A stretch of DNA of 64,000 nt from Henckelia pumila (GCF_033568475.1 NC_133122.1:143661402-143725401), one strand, 5' to 3'; positions 49,002 to 62,386 are shown, counted from the first letter of the stretch. Notes: generated by a model not told the origin, from the sequence alone. A program made the numbers and translations.

Positions 49002-52000
49002 TTACAAGGGGGATACATGAGTCGTCTCGTTTAAGAAGAGACAGCCAAACACAAAATTGTAAAACTCACTTGCTTTAATGACTCTTTTTTCCCCAAAAAT
49101 GGATTCAGTATCGTACTTGCACGCACGCGTACAATCAGGACAATAAGTTACCTGCAAAAACGAAAATATACGAATATAAAGCATAAAGCATGTGAAGCAG
49201 CATCTATTTGTTAAACGCCGCACATAATTTTCAAATACAGTTGAAATCTAAATTTCCAAAACCATATGACTCAAAAACTGGCACGAGACAGGAATAAAAG
49301 GAAAAGGAATTCGACATATTGCTAGTGCACTTGGTTTTAAAGGTCGAGAGTACTGCCAATAGCACCATACTTCTGTCTAAAATGTAAATCGCAGACGCCT
49401 ACACTCCAACATTTATTCACTTTCAGATGAGATACACAAAGTCGGGTATGATAAACAGGTCCATAATCTACATTCTTCCTACCTACTTTTTTAAAAAAAA
49501 AACATTTTGCACGATGTATATGATGCAATCTTGCTGAAAGAAGTAGCGGTAAAAGTTCCTCAAACCTCTAATAGTTTTGGTTGATAATGGCAATCGAGCA
49601 TGACATCAACACCATACATGGCCCTAGATGTTGGACTATGCATTTCCGGATGCACAAGGGCAGCAGACTCAAATACTGATCTGATCATTGATTTGACTCT
49701 CTGATGGATATCCATCCATAGAACTGCAACAATTAAGAATCGATGGAGCAACCGTGCCAGTGTCAACTTCGAGAGTTTCCAGGCAAACAAAATAGGTGGA
49801 AATAGGAAGAGCCAGTACCTTGATGTTCTTGTTCAAATTCCTTGACAAATTCTGGTGTATGCATGTGATTCAATCTTCCCCTATAATTCTAAACAAGAAA
49901 TAATCTCATAATCATGACTCATATGCTTCACAAAAACCTGGTGCTTCTATGATTAAGAGTCACATCATAATCCACCACAGCGATCAGGTGTCAAAGGTAC
50001 TATTGCGAAAACTAAAAGGTTATTATCGGTCAATGGTACTCACCATAACTGTGAAATGTGTCTCATATTCAAAGAAACTGTGCTTGTCCAAAGAGTAAGT
50101 GTTGTTCGCCAATCTAACCTGCAGAGAATGACAAAGATATTACTTCAACAGAGGATTTATAAACAACAAAACAACTTGTAAGAGTAATTTGCAGCAGGGT
50201 TCGCAGCCACCTCACATAAAAGAGAAAATTGTTCTTACCCAAAAAACATCAGCGAGGAATATCTCCAATGGGTTAATGCTGCGTACCAAAACGATGTAGC
50301 GAATATCAAACTTCTTCCCTTTAAACAGGGCTGGGTGTTCGATATACTTTTGACATATCTTTGGACCAGTTTCCATTAGACGAATGATGGCCGATAAGTT
50401 TTGTGTAACCGTTGTATCAATAGTTCTTGCCATGTTCCAAGGTTTTAATATCCACAAATTGTCCATGCCATCCTTTTGTCGTCTGTAATAATCTCCTATA
50501 AGATGAATAAGATGAGTTTCAAGATTATAAGTAGGCTGGAGCCACTGGGGAGCACCGTGAGCCTGTAGCACGAGGGCAATGAATCAGAAACACAACTACA
50601 CAAGGCATTGATGATAAAAAAAAATGTTTTGCATTTGAAATCTTAAACATTGAATAAATCATTAGTCAGAAACTAAAGGACCTTCTGAATTGTTTCTGCC
50701 AAGTGATGTTTCATAACAATGCAGGCCTCAAATGGAAATTGATTTATGAATTGCTGATCATTCAGACCAACTGCCGCCTTCATGTCTTCATCTACTTGCA
50801 CACTTGTCCATATTATATCAGCTTTCTTTGGTTCAGTCGCTGCATAAGGAGCAGATAGGAACTGAATATGTCATGAAAAATAAGAGAGCTAACGATTTTC
50901 CAAGCCTTCTTTACAGCCTATCAGGCAGGATGTGTCAAGTGATTAAACTGAACCTACCGTAACACAGTTAATGAGTGAAATGTTACAAAGAGTACGAAAT
51001 TCAAGAAACCCTCAACTTCTTGGTATGGGCAGGGAGGTTCCAAAGCCATTTTAGTAAAACTTTCACAGACTATGTAGCTTTTAAAACTATACGGCAAGGA
51101 GGCATAATACAGAACTAATAGAACGTGATAAACTTCTGATAGCTGTGGGTATCATCACATAACTTACTGATAACAAATTCAGGACGGGTCAAAAGTTCCT
51201 CCACTTGAGGTATATCAGTGTAAACATGCAAAGCACTTCCATCACTGTGACGCAGAATATTGGTTGCAGATGCCTCTAGTGGCAGCGGCATGAAATTTGT
51301 GGATTGCAATTTCTTGCTGTATTTTTCATACTCCTAAAGAACCAACAAGAAAATATTGAATGAGGTCAAGTATTAAGTCACGGAATGGCTAGAACAGGGG
51401 AGGAAAAAGAAGTGGTGGAATCGAGATATACTCTGATAAAATAATTTTGAGGGGTATGGAACCACGCAGTAAGTCTGGACGAACGTTGTTTCTCCTCCCC
51501 AATCCCAAATAGAAAATCCCGAGTGCATTCATCTCCTTCTTCAATGTTTTTGGTAGGCCAGAGGATGGAGTAACTGAAAATATTACTCAAGTATATCATC
51601 TTTTCTAAATACAGTTAAATGAGGCTAATAACCGTAAGGTCTTCAGCATAAAATGTTTTTCTTCGTTACTACATCCATTTCAAATGATAATAAAGAAAAA
51701 ACCTGAAATGTGCAAACTCTAAAAATTAATTTTGAAGACACTTTCAACAAAAGATGGGGGCAATTTGGATGGTCAAAGGAAGGAACCTAACAGCTGACTC
51801 CAGTCTACCATCCGGCATGTATAGGAAAGGAGAAACTCTAAAATTGGGTTCATCATTGTGTCGCAGAGCTGAACCTAGTTCATCCATCACGTACCTGTGA
51901 ACAATGCCAAACAAGAGTCCCAATAAGACAGGTAATCAAGATTAGCAAATCATATGGTTATCACTGAAATCATTTATTTAATGCAAAAAGCCAAAAAAAA

Positions 52001-55000
52001 AAAAAAAAGGGAAAGAAAACATATTTTTTACTTAGCACTATTTAGGTCTTCCAACACCGCTCTATAATGTTATTGCCTTCAGAATTTTTGAATACATCCA
52101 ACATAAAAGACCTCCAGTCCTTCCTAGTGGCTCTCTTAGAAAAAAACACTTTCACATCAAAATGTAGAAGATCAACTACCAGAATGTTCAGCAGATGAAC
52201 ACATCAATTTAATATGTATTTCGCATAACAAGGCCTTTTGTGCAAATAAAAGCATCATTTAAGAGAAAATTCTGTGGAATGACTATTGGGCATCTAAAAA
52301 ACATTATTTTTATACTATAAGAAGAATACTCACATAACTTTACATTTTCCACAAAAATCCAGCTTCAATAAGTATTTAATTATGAGTTGATCAATATTTC
52401 TCTTGCCCATATTCTATAAGAGATATTTGCATATCCTGTATTTATCACATTGATTTTGCTATACCTATAAATAACAAACAGGAAAAAATAGAAAAGAAAA
52501 GATAATTGTCTTTCCTCGGGTTGAACTTGTATGTATTATATTATGTTAACACTTTGGACTATATTATGGTCAAAACTCCAAAAGTTGGAATGACCAGGAA
52601 GTTTCCAGCACCAGATAAGTTAATTGAATTCTGGTTCTCATGGCTAGAGATATTAAACTATGCTTCTTTCATAGTTTTTGGCCTAACTTTCTCATCCAAT
52701 TGACATTTCTTATCAACACAGCCATTAAATGGATACCTAATCCATGATGGAATATTCATGGCTCACTCCATTACGGACTCAAACTAATTGATATAGTTTA
52801 TTTTAGCCCCATTCGTAGCAAAAATAAAAGAGAGCCTACGTTACGGGAGTGGGTGAGGTCACATGAGTTGGGTTGTGGGGGAGGGGGTGGAGTTCTTCGC
52901 GCGGTTATCATTCAGCAAATTATTTTGTTGGAGAGTTCTTGCTTACGTAGGGCCACTGGAAATCATACTCTCTCGTAAAGGATTCTCCTTTGGGTTCATA
53001 ATCCTCACTGTTGAAGATAGTGTTATTGCCTTCGTCTTGCTTTATATTTCAAGTAATATAAGTGCTCAGAGGGATTTCTTTTGGTTCTCTGTTTAAGTGG
53101 ATTTATTGCGAAAATAGTTTATTTAATGTGAAAATTCGCGCTCGGAACACACTCATACTAAAGTCAAGCAAAATCATTATACCACACAGAAGTTTCGTCT
53201 ATCTTTTCTTCATCGGCAAGCCTATATGTCATTACGTAGAACCACATTGCATTAATAATGCGGTCAGTGAGAGATTCTCCAGCACCCCACTGTGGAAGAT
53301 GGGTTTCTAACATTGAATCCACAATGTACTTTTTTGATTCCAAGATTTTGGGAACACTAAGCCCATTAAGTAACGAAAGATTAGAAAGAGCTTCAATGAT
53401 ATCAACAGCGTTATCTCCAAGAGGTCCAGGAATATCCACCTGTTAAATTGCACGTGTCAACAAAATTGCATTTCGTAAGAGTGAAACTATATGTAGTTTT
53501 CAGATCGGCAAAGTAACCTCGAGTGAAGTTAAGTTGATGAATCCTTTGAGATATTCTAACAGTTCATGAATCGAACTTCCGCCAAACGGATTTCCACGAA
53601 GGTTCAAATGCGAAAGATTAGGCATTTCAACAGGGGAAAAGGCCTGAAGAGAAAAAAGGCAGCAGCAGCAGCAAATGACTAAGGAACTGGATGAGGATAT
53701 AGTAAATCAATCAAATTCGTAGATAAATATGCAGTTGGAAAAGGTCATGGATTATGCTAGAGATAACTAAAATTGTAGCTGACCTTAGTGTTTAGATGGT
53801 GAATACACCTATTTGAAAGGTCAAGATATGTGACATTCTGCAATACACGATCACTCTGACAAGAAAATCCAGGATTGTCTTTATCATATGATCCTCCACA
53901 GAATCCTAAGGCCCACTCACCATAGTTAAGGGTGAAATGGGAATTGTAGATTTCCAGTCCAGGACAGCTTTGTAGAATAGTGGCTTCCAAATAATTATCA
54001 CTGGAAAAGAAAGATACTGTTAATCACGGGTAAAATCTAACACTTCCTAGTCTTCGAGCTGTCTAGGTGTCAACTTTTCATGAACTTAAAACTCACCTAA
54101 TTTTCAGAATTGGATTATGGTTCAGCCATAGAGCTCTAAGATGTTTAAATTGAGAGATCACCTTTACTGAAATTTCCAAGTCCTTCAGCTCGTTGTTACA
54201 GAGGCTTAATGCAATCAAATGCTGGCGTAATGAACATTCAGGGAAACATGAAAATCAAAAGCATAAAAATAAACAATGCAGCATGTTGCTGGCACTGCGA
54301 GAATGGTGTAAATACAAGTCAAAATAGGTTACCCCACTAGTTGTACCATCACACATGTAAATTAACTGAAGCAACCAAAATCAGATAATGGAGAGAATTA
54401 CACATTCTCAAGTTTTAATGGCAAGTTACAATGGACGCTCAGGCTGCAAACTAGGTTATTACACTTCAAGAAAATGATTTGCATAAATATCACATTCACC
54501 AACACAGCTACTATACGTACAAAGTAATGACTTACAGGAAATTTACTGGGTAAATCGAGGGAAATTAGCGTGGAATCGTCCATTTCGAGATCCTCGAGCT
54601 CCAACCACATCACAGAATGAATCCCTTCTTCCTTAACCTTGCAAAATTCTCTCTCGACAATTTCCGTGGCACTTAGCTTAACATCATTTGTATCAGATGC
54701 TTCCTCCGAGTTTAAATCAGTATCCACACACATTAGAGCAGCCATCCTCTTTGCCAAGCCCGGAATCTCCTGCAACTGCAATACCAGTGAAAAATATCAG
54801 CACATTGATGCGTACTAGAAGATCAACAAATCTTTCAAGTTTGATGGTAAAGACTGTACATTTCTTTAATTTCCCGACCGAATTATACAAAAATCTGATT
54901 CAATCAGCAGTAGAAAAGATCATACGATGTACACTTTCCGTTTCCCCAATATTGCAAAAAGGAAAAAAGACACACAAAAGAAGCATTCACAGTGCAACTT

Positions 55001-55278
55001 CAAACCTGCTTGTAAGCATCAGAAAGACGAAAAGTCCAAGCATGGTCGACTAGAAAGACATCCGATTCTTCGCCCAAGGATTCCGCCGTAAGTAAAAGCC
55101 TCCTTTGCCTTCCGTCCTCCACCGGCTCCACCTGGAAATAACAACCGCCATCGAAAGCCTCAGCCGTCAGCTTCTGGAAGAGCTTCCTGTGAAGTGGCAG
55201 TGGGAGACCTGATGCCGCCAGAAGGACGCCGTGAACCTCAACGAAGTCCTCGTAAGTTGCAATTCCGGCGGAGGACAT
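49002..55278 (-). CDS. TTLL12: Tubulin-tyrosine-ligase-like protein 12 (LRR plus TTL domain)
   Basis: Fifteen exons on the minus strand encode 862 residues with all phases closing: 55006-55278, 54536-54775, 54097-54221, 53784-54000, 53518-53643, 53183-53439, 51787-51894, 51432-51573, 51168-51333, 50682-50839, 50239-50562, 50044-50118, 49819-49888, 49566-49723 and 49002-49151. An N-terminal domain is followed by leucine-rich repeats (HLIALSLCNNELKDL, LRALWLNHNPIL, LSHLNLRGNPF) at about 170-330. The C-terminal TTL ATP-grasp domain shows LWILKPWN with Lys 644, KKFDIRYIVLV near 687-697, and LLEVTYCPDC at 811-820. TTLL12 proteins act on, or mimic action on, the tubulin C-terminus; whether plant forms are active ligases is unsettled. 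The length fits the plant family. The first ATG of the frame is at 55278. Orientation is convergent with the FIP1-like gene. Confidence 0.93.
51895..53182 (-). other. 1.3-kb intron 6 of TTLL12
   Basis: The largest intron of the gene. Open frames at 52506-52703 and 52863-53096 on the opposite strand have no recognisable domain. No transposon ends were identified. Confidence 0.55.
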
Positions 55279-57177
55279 TTTGCAGCTCAGGGTTTTGGGA
55301 GGGAGCCTGTGACTGTCAATGGGTTTCACAAGGTCTCCACAAGAACCCGGTTCACGAGTTTTATCATATATTAAAATTATTATTATATTTCAAAATTTTC
55401 AAATTCCATTTTCGATTAATAGTTGAATATTTCGAGAAGAATCAAATCGAATTTGAGCTAATACTTTAACATTTTCAAACTTTAATTGTTCTTGAGATCG
55501 ATTATATTTTTTAATTTTTTTCTCCTATTCAATTGAATTCGGTTACTTTATACACCATTTTCCAGAAATGGGTCGTTTAATATATGCATTTTAACTTAAT
55601 CATATCATCAAGTGATTTTATTTTTTTAAAAAAAATTCATTAATTATTATTTTCGATTTAGCATATATTTTAAAAATATAATATAATGCTATTTTTTAAT
55701 CATTAAAAATGTTGGAAATTGAGTTAATCACAATATTAATTGAGTTAATTAATCTTATGACTCTTGGTGTGTCTTTTGAAACTTATAAATAGTGTGCTCA
55801 TTTCCTAAATCCACACACAATATTCAAGATCTCACTCAAAAATTCTCTTGCATTTCATATTGTTAGTTTTTCATTTGGCCTCCGTTAAGTTTTGATGATA
55901 AAGTGAATGTACGATTCAAGTTCGCTGGAGTAGTGAATTTGTGCTTAATTTGCTACTGGTTTTTTCGTTGTATCTTGGAAAACAAACGTCTGTACGTGTT
56001 GATCCTCAAGCACTTTGTGGAGGCGACGAATCTGTTTTAAGGAAACTGTACTTAGTTATAGGTCTCGGTTTGCTTTACAGTTTTCTTATTATTTATCATT
56101 TATTTTACTGTTTCCTTGCTACTTAATCAGTTGTTTGTTATTGTTCAGTATCTAAGCACTTGTTATACTATTGTATTGTACTACAATCATTACTTGTTCT
56201 TATTATATTGTTTCGGTCAATGGCGGACCCAAAATGTTTAAACTATCCGGGCTAAAATTTTAAACTCTATAATTGTTTAATATTTTGAATCGAACCACCT
56301 AGGATATTATCAAATTAATTCAAAATTTTTCAAAATTAATATATATAAAATTTTAAAATTTTTCCGGACCACCCTGACTAAAACCCCGGTAGCAATACAC
56401 TTGAGTCCGCCCTTGATTTATGTTCAATTCGCGTTTAGCATTTTGGCTAAAAAAAAAATATAACAGTTTTGTATATGAAATGCGTGTCAAGATAGCTAGT
56501 AGCTAAAATTAATAGTAAATAGATATGCAAACCTTAGAACAATTGTAGAACTAAAAAAGAAGAATGAAAAATATATAATTGATAATTCAGAAACAATTTT
56601 ACATTCTGGCATTAGAATGTTAACAAACCGTTACGTTTTAGCAAATACTTAAAAAATATTTTTAAAACTATAAAAAACCGTTATGTTTTAACAAATACTT
56701 ATAAAATATTTTAAAATTTGTTTTAAGAATAAACGTATGTTTGGTTAAAAACATAATATATTTAATTTTTATTATTGTTTTTAATTATGAAAATATAAAA
56801 AAAAACATATCTTAATATATATTTCATTATATTTTTTATAAAGCTTATAATTGAAGAGCATTTTTTAAACAAAAAATTGTAAAACGAATTTCGAAGGAAA
56901 ACTATTTTTAAAGTAATTATTATTATTCAAACGAATCAGTATGTTTTTCTTTTTTATTTGTTTGTTGGAATCCAAAGAGCAAAGCCGAAGAAGTATCTTC
57001 CCAATCCCCACTCTTACACGAACCCAAAAACAGCAACAAATTTTATCGTACAAGTACAACAAGGTATTCAATCCACTTGACAAATCTAACTGGTCGTGTT
57101 GATTTCTTCTTTGAGTTTCGATTTTTAATGGGCTTGCTATCGATTTTATCATGTAGATAATTTTTATGCGTAGGTAA
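55279..57177. other. Divergent intergenic space between TTLL12 and the next gene
   Basis: AT-rich. It contains a 200-bp repeat at 56217-56416. On the right it holds a probable 5' UTR with an intron, since the sequence just before the ATG at 57178 reads TATGCGTAG followed by GTAA. The 61-residue frame at 55941-56126 and the 155-residue minus frame at 56865-57332 are not recognised; the second overlaps a real exon on the other strand. Confidence 0.5.
56217..56416. mobile_element. ~200-bp element with GGCGGACC ends
   Basis: The left end TCAATGGCGGACCCAAAA and the right end CTTGAGTCCGCCCTTGA are inverted matches over about 14 bp. The middle is AT-rich. The GGCGGACCC end is common at plant transposon termini. 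The family is not assigned. Confidence 0.5.
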
Positions 57178-59410
57178 ATGGAGGGGAGTACCAACGGAGA
57201 AGAACCCAAATCATGGGAAGACCTATACAACATAAATTTGTTGCCATCGGAGATTTTCTTGAAGTTCCGAAGAGAAATGCAGGGAATTCGTGTTGGAGTT
57301 AACTTGGAGGTATTTTTCTTGGAGTTCTTCATATTATTGTGGCGATGTAAATTTGTTTAGTTCTTCGTTTGCTGTTATTATGGATAGAGCTGGCTGATAT
57401 ATATGATTGTGAGATATTGAATATGTGTGGATTTATCTGTTGGGTGGTTGATATCCTTTTATGAATATAGTATATACAAGTGGATTATTAGATGGAAGAG
57501 TTTATCCTGCTAGTGTTTTGCGATGTTGGGAACAGAGGTGCATCTGATTCTGTGAGGTGGTGATTTCTTTCCTCAATTGGAAAAAATTATTAATGTAATT
57601 TTCAGAAAATGTAACTCAAGCTGCAAAAAAATATATTCAGTCGTTGCCCATCCCATGACCTCCTCGTCCGAATTCTTGGTCCCTGATTGGAAATTTTGAT
57701 TAATGAAAAAAGGGCAGTTGCATTCTGGAAATGTTTGTACTTTTAATTTTTTGAATCAGTTAAGTTGAATGTGTATGTCAGAGAACAAGGGAGTCTGCGG
57801 AGTGTAATCATGTGATGATTGCAAGGACTTTCGAGCAATTTGAGGATGCTTGAATACGTGAGAGAAAAGGAGAAAGCGGAAAAGAAACTCATGATACTAG
57901 CACAGGCATTCTGCCATTTGTATAGTTGGACTCTCTCTTTTATAAGGCCACGTTGAAACAAGCTAACACCTGTAGTTGGTACATGAAATGAACCTAGGGC
58001 TTTGCCACCAATTATTCTCAGGGAGCAGTTCTCTGTTATGATGGCATTTTATTTATTGTTTGCAGGGTAAAATTGTGACTATAGAATACTAGATTGCCCC
58101 TTTATTTGTAGGTTTTCGGGAAGGTGGTACCATTTTTTTTTAATTCGTAAGTAATGATAAGATTACATTTTAAAGAATATGTTGCATGCTGAAAATGGAT
58201 TGTGATATCATTTAAACACTATCTCTTGCTCCGTACCTTGTTAATTCTCTGCAAGTCGAACGAAAAAATCCAACAGCTCTTATCATCTATTTTTTATTCA
58301 ATTTTTGTTCTGATTCCTTAGGAATACGACTCTTGTTTCTCATTCCACATTTGTCAGTGCATCAGGCACATGCATCTCAGTGAGCTCATTGACAATGTGA
58401 ACTGAAGCTCGATTATAGAAACAACTTTTAAATCTTATGATGTCCATTGATAATTTTCTAGGAAAATTTGTGCAGCATAATTTTATTTTGTCAAATTTAG
58501 TAGACTATCAGGTCTACAGTACAGAGAACATGTTGTTGGGTGTTTTGTTCTTTTCAACTGGACTGCATAGTGAACTTTACTGCTGTCCTATTTTTGTTTT
58601 TTCTCCTCGTAATCTTATGTCTCGCTTGAGGGATCAAAATGTGTACTCTCTCTGTTTATGGGTTTGTATTAGTCTGATGCGTTGAACGGAAGTGCTTGGT
58701 TCTTTGGTTGTTGTAGTTGTGTAATGCTCCTCTGAATGACTACCATGCAAAGCTGGTTTTGAAACCGGTGGCCCCTGAACGGATGTGGAAGGTAATATTG
58801 GAACCTTTGCAACAGGATGTGCAGCTTGTTTCTAAGAAGATTCCTGTAACAAAATATTTGAATCTCCAGGTTTGATGATCTGGTATTTTTCCATTTTCCT
58901 GTACCTTTCCTTTATTATTATGCACAAATATGACTGGATAACGTTTTGAACTTGTGCAGGTAGGTGTAGGCCATAGTTTTTTGCATCATGCAATTGGCTG
59001 GAAATGGAAACTCTCTACGAGCTTTGGGGGAGATGGTATATCAAGGATTAGAAATAAAACTTCCCTTGGTTTGTGTCCAGGAGTGGATTTACGTTTTGGT
59101 TGGAGGGCCGACTATGTTCTCCCTGAATTTACTGGGTAAGTTGGCTCATTCTAATTTGGATACAATTAAGAGGGCCTTTGCTGGCTGGAAATAATGTTAA
59201 ATGTTGTTCTATAAATGCAAGCTTCATTATATTGTATTATCTGATGAAGTTTTTTTTTTTACATGTCATGCCTGGAATATCTCTGTACTGAACTTTGTCA
59301 TTTACAGGGGTGTGGGGACTGATGAACCGTTGTTCAACATGAACTCTGGTCGCTTAGAAGCATCTCTTGACAGAATTGAGGCCATCTTTACTCATGGTGG
59401 GGAAACATGA
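57178..59410 (+). CDS. Conserved plant protein of unknown function (possibly ORG4-like)
   Basis: Four exons (57178-57309, 58717-58869, 58960-59135, 59308-59410) encode 187 residues in phase. There is no signal peptide or helix-type membrane segment. The N-terminus EEPKSWEDLYNINLLPSEIF looks like a conserved helix. The rest alternates polar and hydrophobic residues, as in beta strands (VGVGHSFLHHAIGWKWKLS, then GLCPGVDLRFGWRADYVLPE), so a beta-rich or barrel-like fold is possible. I believe this is the family of Arabidopsis ORG4, a gene named for responding to the transcription factor OBP3; that link is from memory and no biochemical role is known. The exon ends fit GT-AG. The 60120-60270 segment downstream is likely 3' UTR or an extra non-coding exon. 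Confidence 0.83.
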
Positions 59411-61138
59411 CAGACTTGGTATGTTTCCACCTACTTTTTGTCAAAAATGTTTGAAGACAACAAAGAAACTCTAAGCAACTTTTAGGCAACCATGAACTAG
59501 TCATCTCTCGTTTAATATTTTGTTTGAAGAAAGAAAAAGTGAATCACCGCGGGAAGTGTCTTGTATGTTGTAAGGTCGGAATTTGTTTAGCATGGGCCAC
59601 GTGAGGTTGTAGAGCTGCTTGTTTAGATATGGCTATCTGATCCAGTATTGCTTGGCCAGTGACTTTTTTGGAATCGTGTCGCACTGAGGCAATTACTTGA
59701 ACAAGTATACCAGGGATTTGAATATGTACAATTTTATACAAGAAAGATGACAGGACTCTTGTATCCTGAGCACCTTGGTTTGTATGCATAAAAATTTATA
59801 TCAATCATCGACCTCTTTCTAATATTACTTAAAAAAGTCCAAATGCATTATGTTCCATATTCCAACCTGCTTCACTTGATAGCCATATGTGAAGTCTTGT
59901 CAATCCGCATGTACATTGGTAGAACCACTTTTATATGGACTTTTGAACTTATTACCTTCTAGTTTAATCAAGTACAATGTTGGAAACCAGTTTTCCTGAG
60001 TTAATACTCATATGGACAGCATAGCACCACGACCACGATTCTCTCTCAATCTTCTAATTCCTTGGTATATGCATGTATGCTCTTGCATGAGCCAAATGAG
60101 GACGAGTCTTATCTTCTTTCTTCAGGTTACAACTGTTCGGTTCCGTTTCTGTAATGGGAGTATGGGACCAACGGTGAAGTATGCAGAAAGTACAAGCTCA
60201 AGCAGAGAACGAAAGCAGATGAGGTCGGATGGACGGCTTCCATTGGATCAACATCATCCGCGAAACTGATATAGAATCGGCAGGCATTTGTGTAATTTCA
60301 GCTGAGGAGGCTTAAATGTAACGATATTGCATATTTATTATTGCTCGCGTCTTGAATTCAATCAACACGAGCAATAAACTTCAGCGTGTCATCATTTGCA
60401 TTTTTTAAAACACTCTCGAGTTTTTGTGAATTATTTTCCCAACTTTTGGTACGTCTATTTGGTTTAAAAACGTAGACACCAGCTTTTCAAATTGTTATCT
60501 TTTTAAAAAAAAATTGTACTGCACACATGTTCTATGAACTAAACTACTTATAAGTATGTAAACTTTTTCTAAAAGTAAAAGAGCCAATTGAATTTTTTTG
60601 CTATGAAATTAATTAACTTACAAGTATTTAAACTAATTTTAGTGGATCCCGCAATGATCACCCTTAAATTTATCATTTGGTAGTGTCCTTGTAGATAGCA
60701 TGAAATATTCCGTCAAAAAGTATCTGAAATCGGTGAAAAAGGTAATTTTGTTTTAAATGACTAGGAGTTTCCATCTATCATCAAGGTTACCCTCAGTCGT
60801 CATTGAAAAATAGCGACAACAAAAACAATGCTTGAAATTACATAAGTCATTTTCAGTGTTATATTATCATTTTATGCTGTCAAGTTACTTTCGATCAAAA
60901 TAATTAAAATTGGAATGAATAAGATCACAATTTATGTGAGACCAAAAGTATAATTTTCCAAAAACATAAAAAGAGAGAGATCCTGGAATCTGGATTCATC
61001 CGATGGTTTGAATTTTTTGATAATCGATTACGTAGCTCCCGACTGTAGCCATTTAAATCCCAAGTGTCCCAAAAGCAAAGCTCGCTGCCGCTGGTTCATG
61101 AATATAGCCGTTACTTCGAACGGCCAAAATTTCTTGGC
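59411..61138. other. 3' flank of the unknown-protein gene and upstream of the tetraspanin-like gene
   Basis: The first 900 bp are likely transcribed 3' sequence, possibly with an intron ending TTCTTCAG near 60126. The 85-residue frame at 60012-60269 and the 81-residue minus frame at 59544-59789 show no domain. No transposon ends seen. Confidence 0.4.
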
Positions 61139-61146
61139 TATATAAA
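61139..61146 (+). promoter_or_regulatory. TATA box of the tetraspanin-like gene
   Basis: TATATAAA lies 59 bases before the ATG at 61205, the expected place for a 5' UTR of about 30-35 bases. This argues that the open frame upstream of 61205 is not translated. Confidence 0.6.
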
Positions 61147-61204
61147 TTCAAGAACTCCTCTCCTTCCAACATCATCCACAGAATTAATCAAATTTATCAA
61201 AGAA

Positions 61205-61834
61205 ATGGCTTCATCAAAATTGAGAAACTCGTGCTCTTTCCTAAATCTTCTCCTCTCTTTCTTCAATTTCATTCTTTTCATTCTCTCTGCAGCTTCTTTA
61301 GCCCCAATAATCTCGCTCAAGTTGCCACCAACTTCACTTGGCTGCGCGTTTATCTTCGTTTCTTGCATCTCGCTTTTATCGGCCTTCATCGGTTTCTTCT
61401 CGCAACTCACTCATTTTTGCTACGTAACCCATGTTTCTCTCCTCCTCGCCTCGTCCCTAGGCCAAATACTTGGGATCTTGGCCCTGTACACCAAGGAAAA
61501 ATCGAGCCTTGACATGTTTAAATCTCCAAGAGATCCACGAGAGGCTAAGCTTTTGGTGAGGCTGGAATGTGGGGTTCTGATGGTTATGTTTGTGATGCAA
61601 TTTGGAGTCATGATACTAACCTGTGTAATGAATAGATGTTGGGTTAGGGAGTATGAAGGTTTAGAGGCCGAGAGAGACGCCATGGAGACGAAGCGGAGAC
61701 AGAGAATTGCTAGAGTTCAAGAAGAATCCATGGCAGAAGCAGCAAGAATTGCTGAGTTGAAAGGTAAGGAGATGGATGAGAAGGTGAAGAACAAGTATGG
61801 ACAACAGATGAAAACTGATCTTGAAGGGAACTAA
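61205..61834 (+). CDS. Four-helix tetraspanin-like membrane protein
   Basis: A single exon of 209 residues. The frame is open upstream to 61064, but the TATA box at 61139 and the typical start MASSKLRNS place translation at 61205. Hydrophobic segments lie at about 12-36, 45-66, 71-95 and 118-142, followed by a charged, Glu/Arg/Lys-rich tail (about 150-195) that could form a coiled coil facing the cytosol. The loop KSPRDPREAKLLVRLECG between helices 3 and 4 is short, unlike the large Cys-rich loop of true tetraspanins, so tetraspanin-like is descriptive only. I recognise it as a plant-specific conserved membrane protein without a known function. The unknown-protein gene lies upstream and the GNAT gene 550 bp downstream on the same strand. 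Confidence 0.85.
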   Translation: MASSKLRNSCSFLNLLLSFFNFILFILSAASLAPIISLKLPPTSLGCAFIFVSCISLLSAFIGFFSQLTHFCYVTHVSLLLASSLGQILGILALYTKEKSSLDMFKSPRDPREAKLLVRLECGVLMVMFVMQFGVMILTCVMNRCWVREYEGLEAERDAMETKRRQRIARVQEESMAEAARIAELKGKEMDEKVKNKYGQQMKTDLEGN

Positions 61835-62386
61835 AGATTCACTTTGGCTTGTCAAGTGTGCCGGAGTTGTTTCAATTACTATTTTTTTTATATCATTGTC
61901 TTATAAATATCATATGTTTGTTATGGTCACTCTAGAGGTGGCTCTATTGTTGTGATTCGGGATATTTTATGTAAATAAATGAAGCGAATCCTTGTGTTTT
62001 ACTCGTTGTGAATCGGGGATCATTGGATGCTAATAATGCACCTTAGAGCGATCAACGAATTTTCTGGTGAATCGGAAGTGGGTGTGAGTAAGTATAGTAT
62101 AACCCACGATTCACAAAGAGCTCGTACTTGGTAAAAGAAAATATCTTTTACTTGGTAAAAGAAAATATCTTTTTGAGAGGACCACACCATTTAGTTTCTG
62201 TGGCTTTGGCCTAGTCCAACTGTAAATGGAATTGAGAGCTATGAGATCAAGGCCACAAAATTTGACAGCTGGTGTAAATACCAATTACTCCAACATTTCT
62301 AAAAAGATATGGTATGAACCCGAGCTATATGAATAATAAGAATTTGAGCAAGTAAAAAGGCTATATAATCTGGATTTGAATCCAGC
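61835..62386. other. Spacer between the tetraspanin-like and GNAT genes
   Basis: 550 bp with the 3' UTR of one gene and the promoter of the next. An 18-bp direct repeat of CTTGGTAAAAGAAAATATCT lies at about 62128-62171. CTATATAAT occurs at 62361-62369, which is too close to the ATG to be a clear TATA box. Confidence 0.5.

Noticed and set aside
56865-57332. 155-residue minus-strand open frame
   Set aside because: It overlaps exon 1 of the plus-strand gene at 57178 and an AT-rich flank, has no domain, and is basic low-complexity.
61064-61204. 47-residue N-terminal extension of the tetraspanin-like protein
   Set aside because: It contains the TATA box, and the residues before MASSKLRNS have no membrane or family signal.
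61138-61410. Minus-strand 90-residue frame
   Set aside because: Antisense shadow of the tetraspanin-like coding exon.
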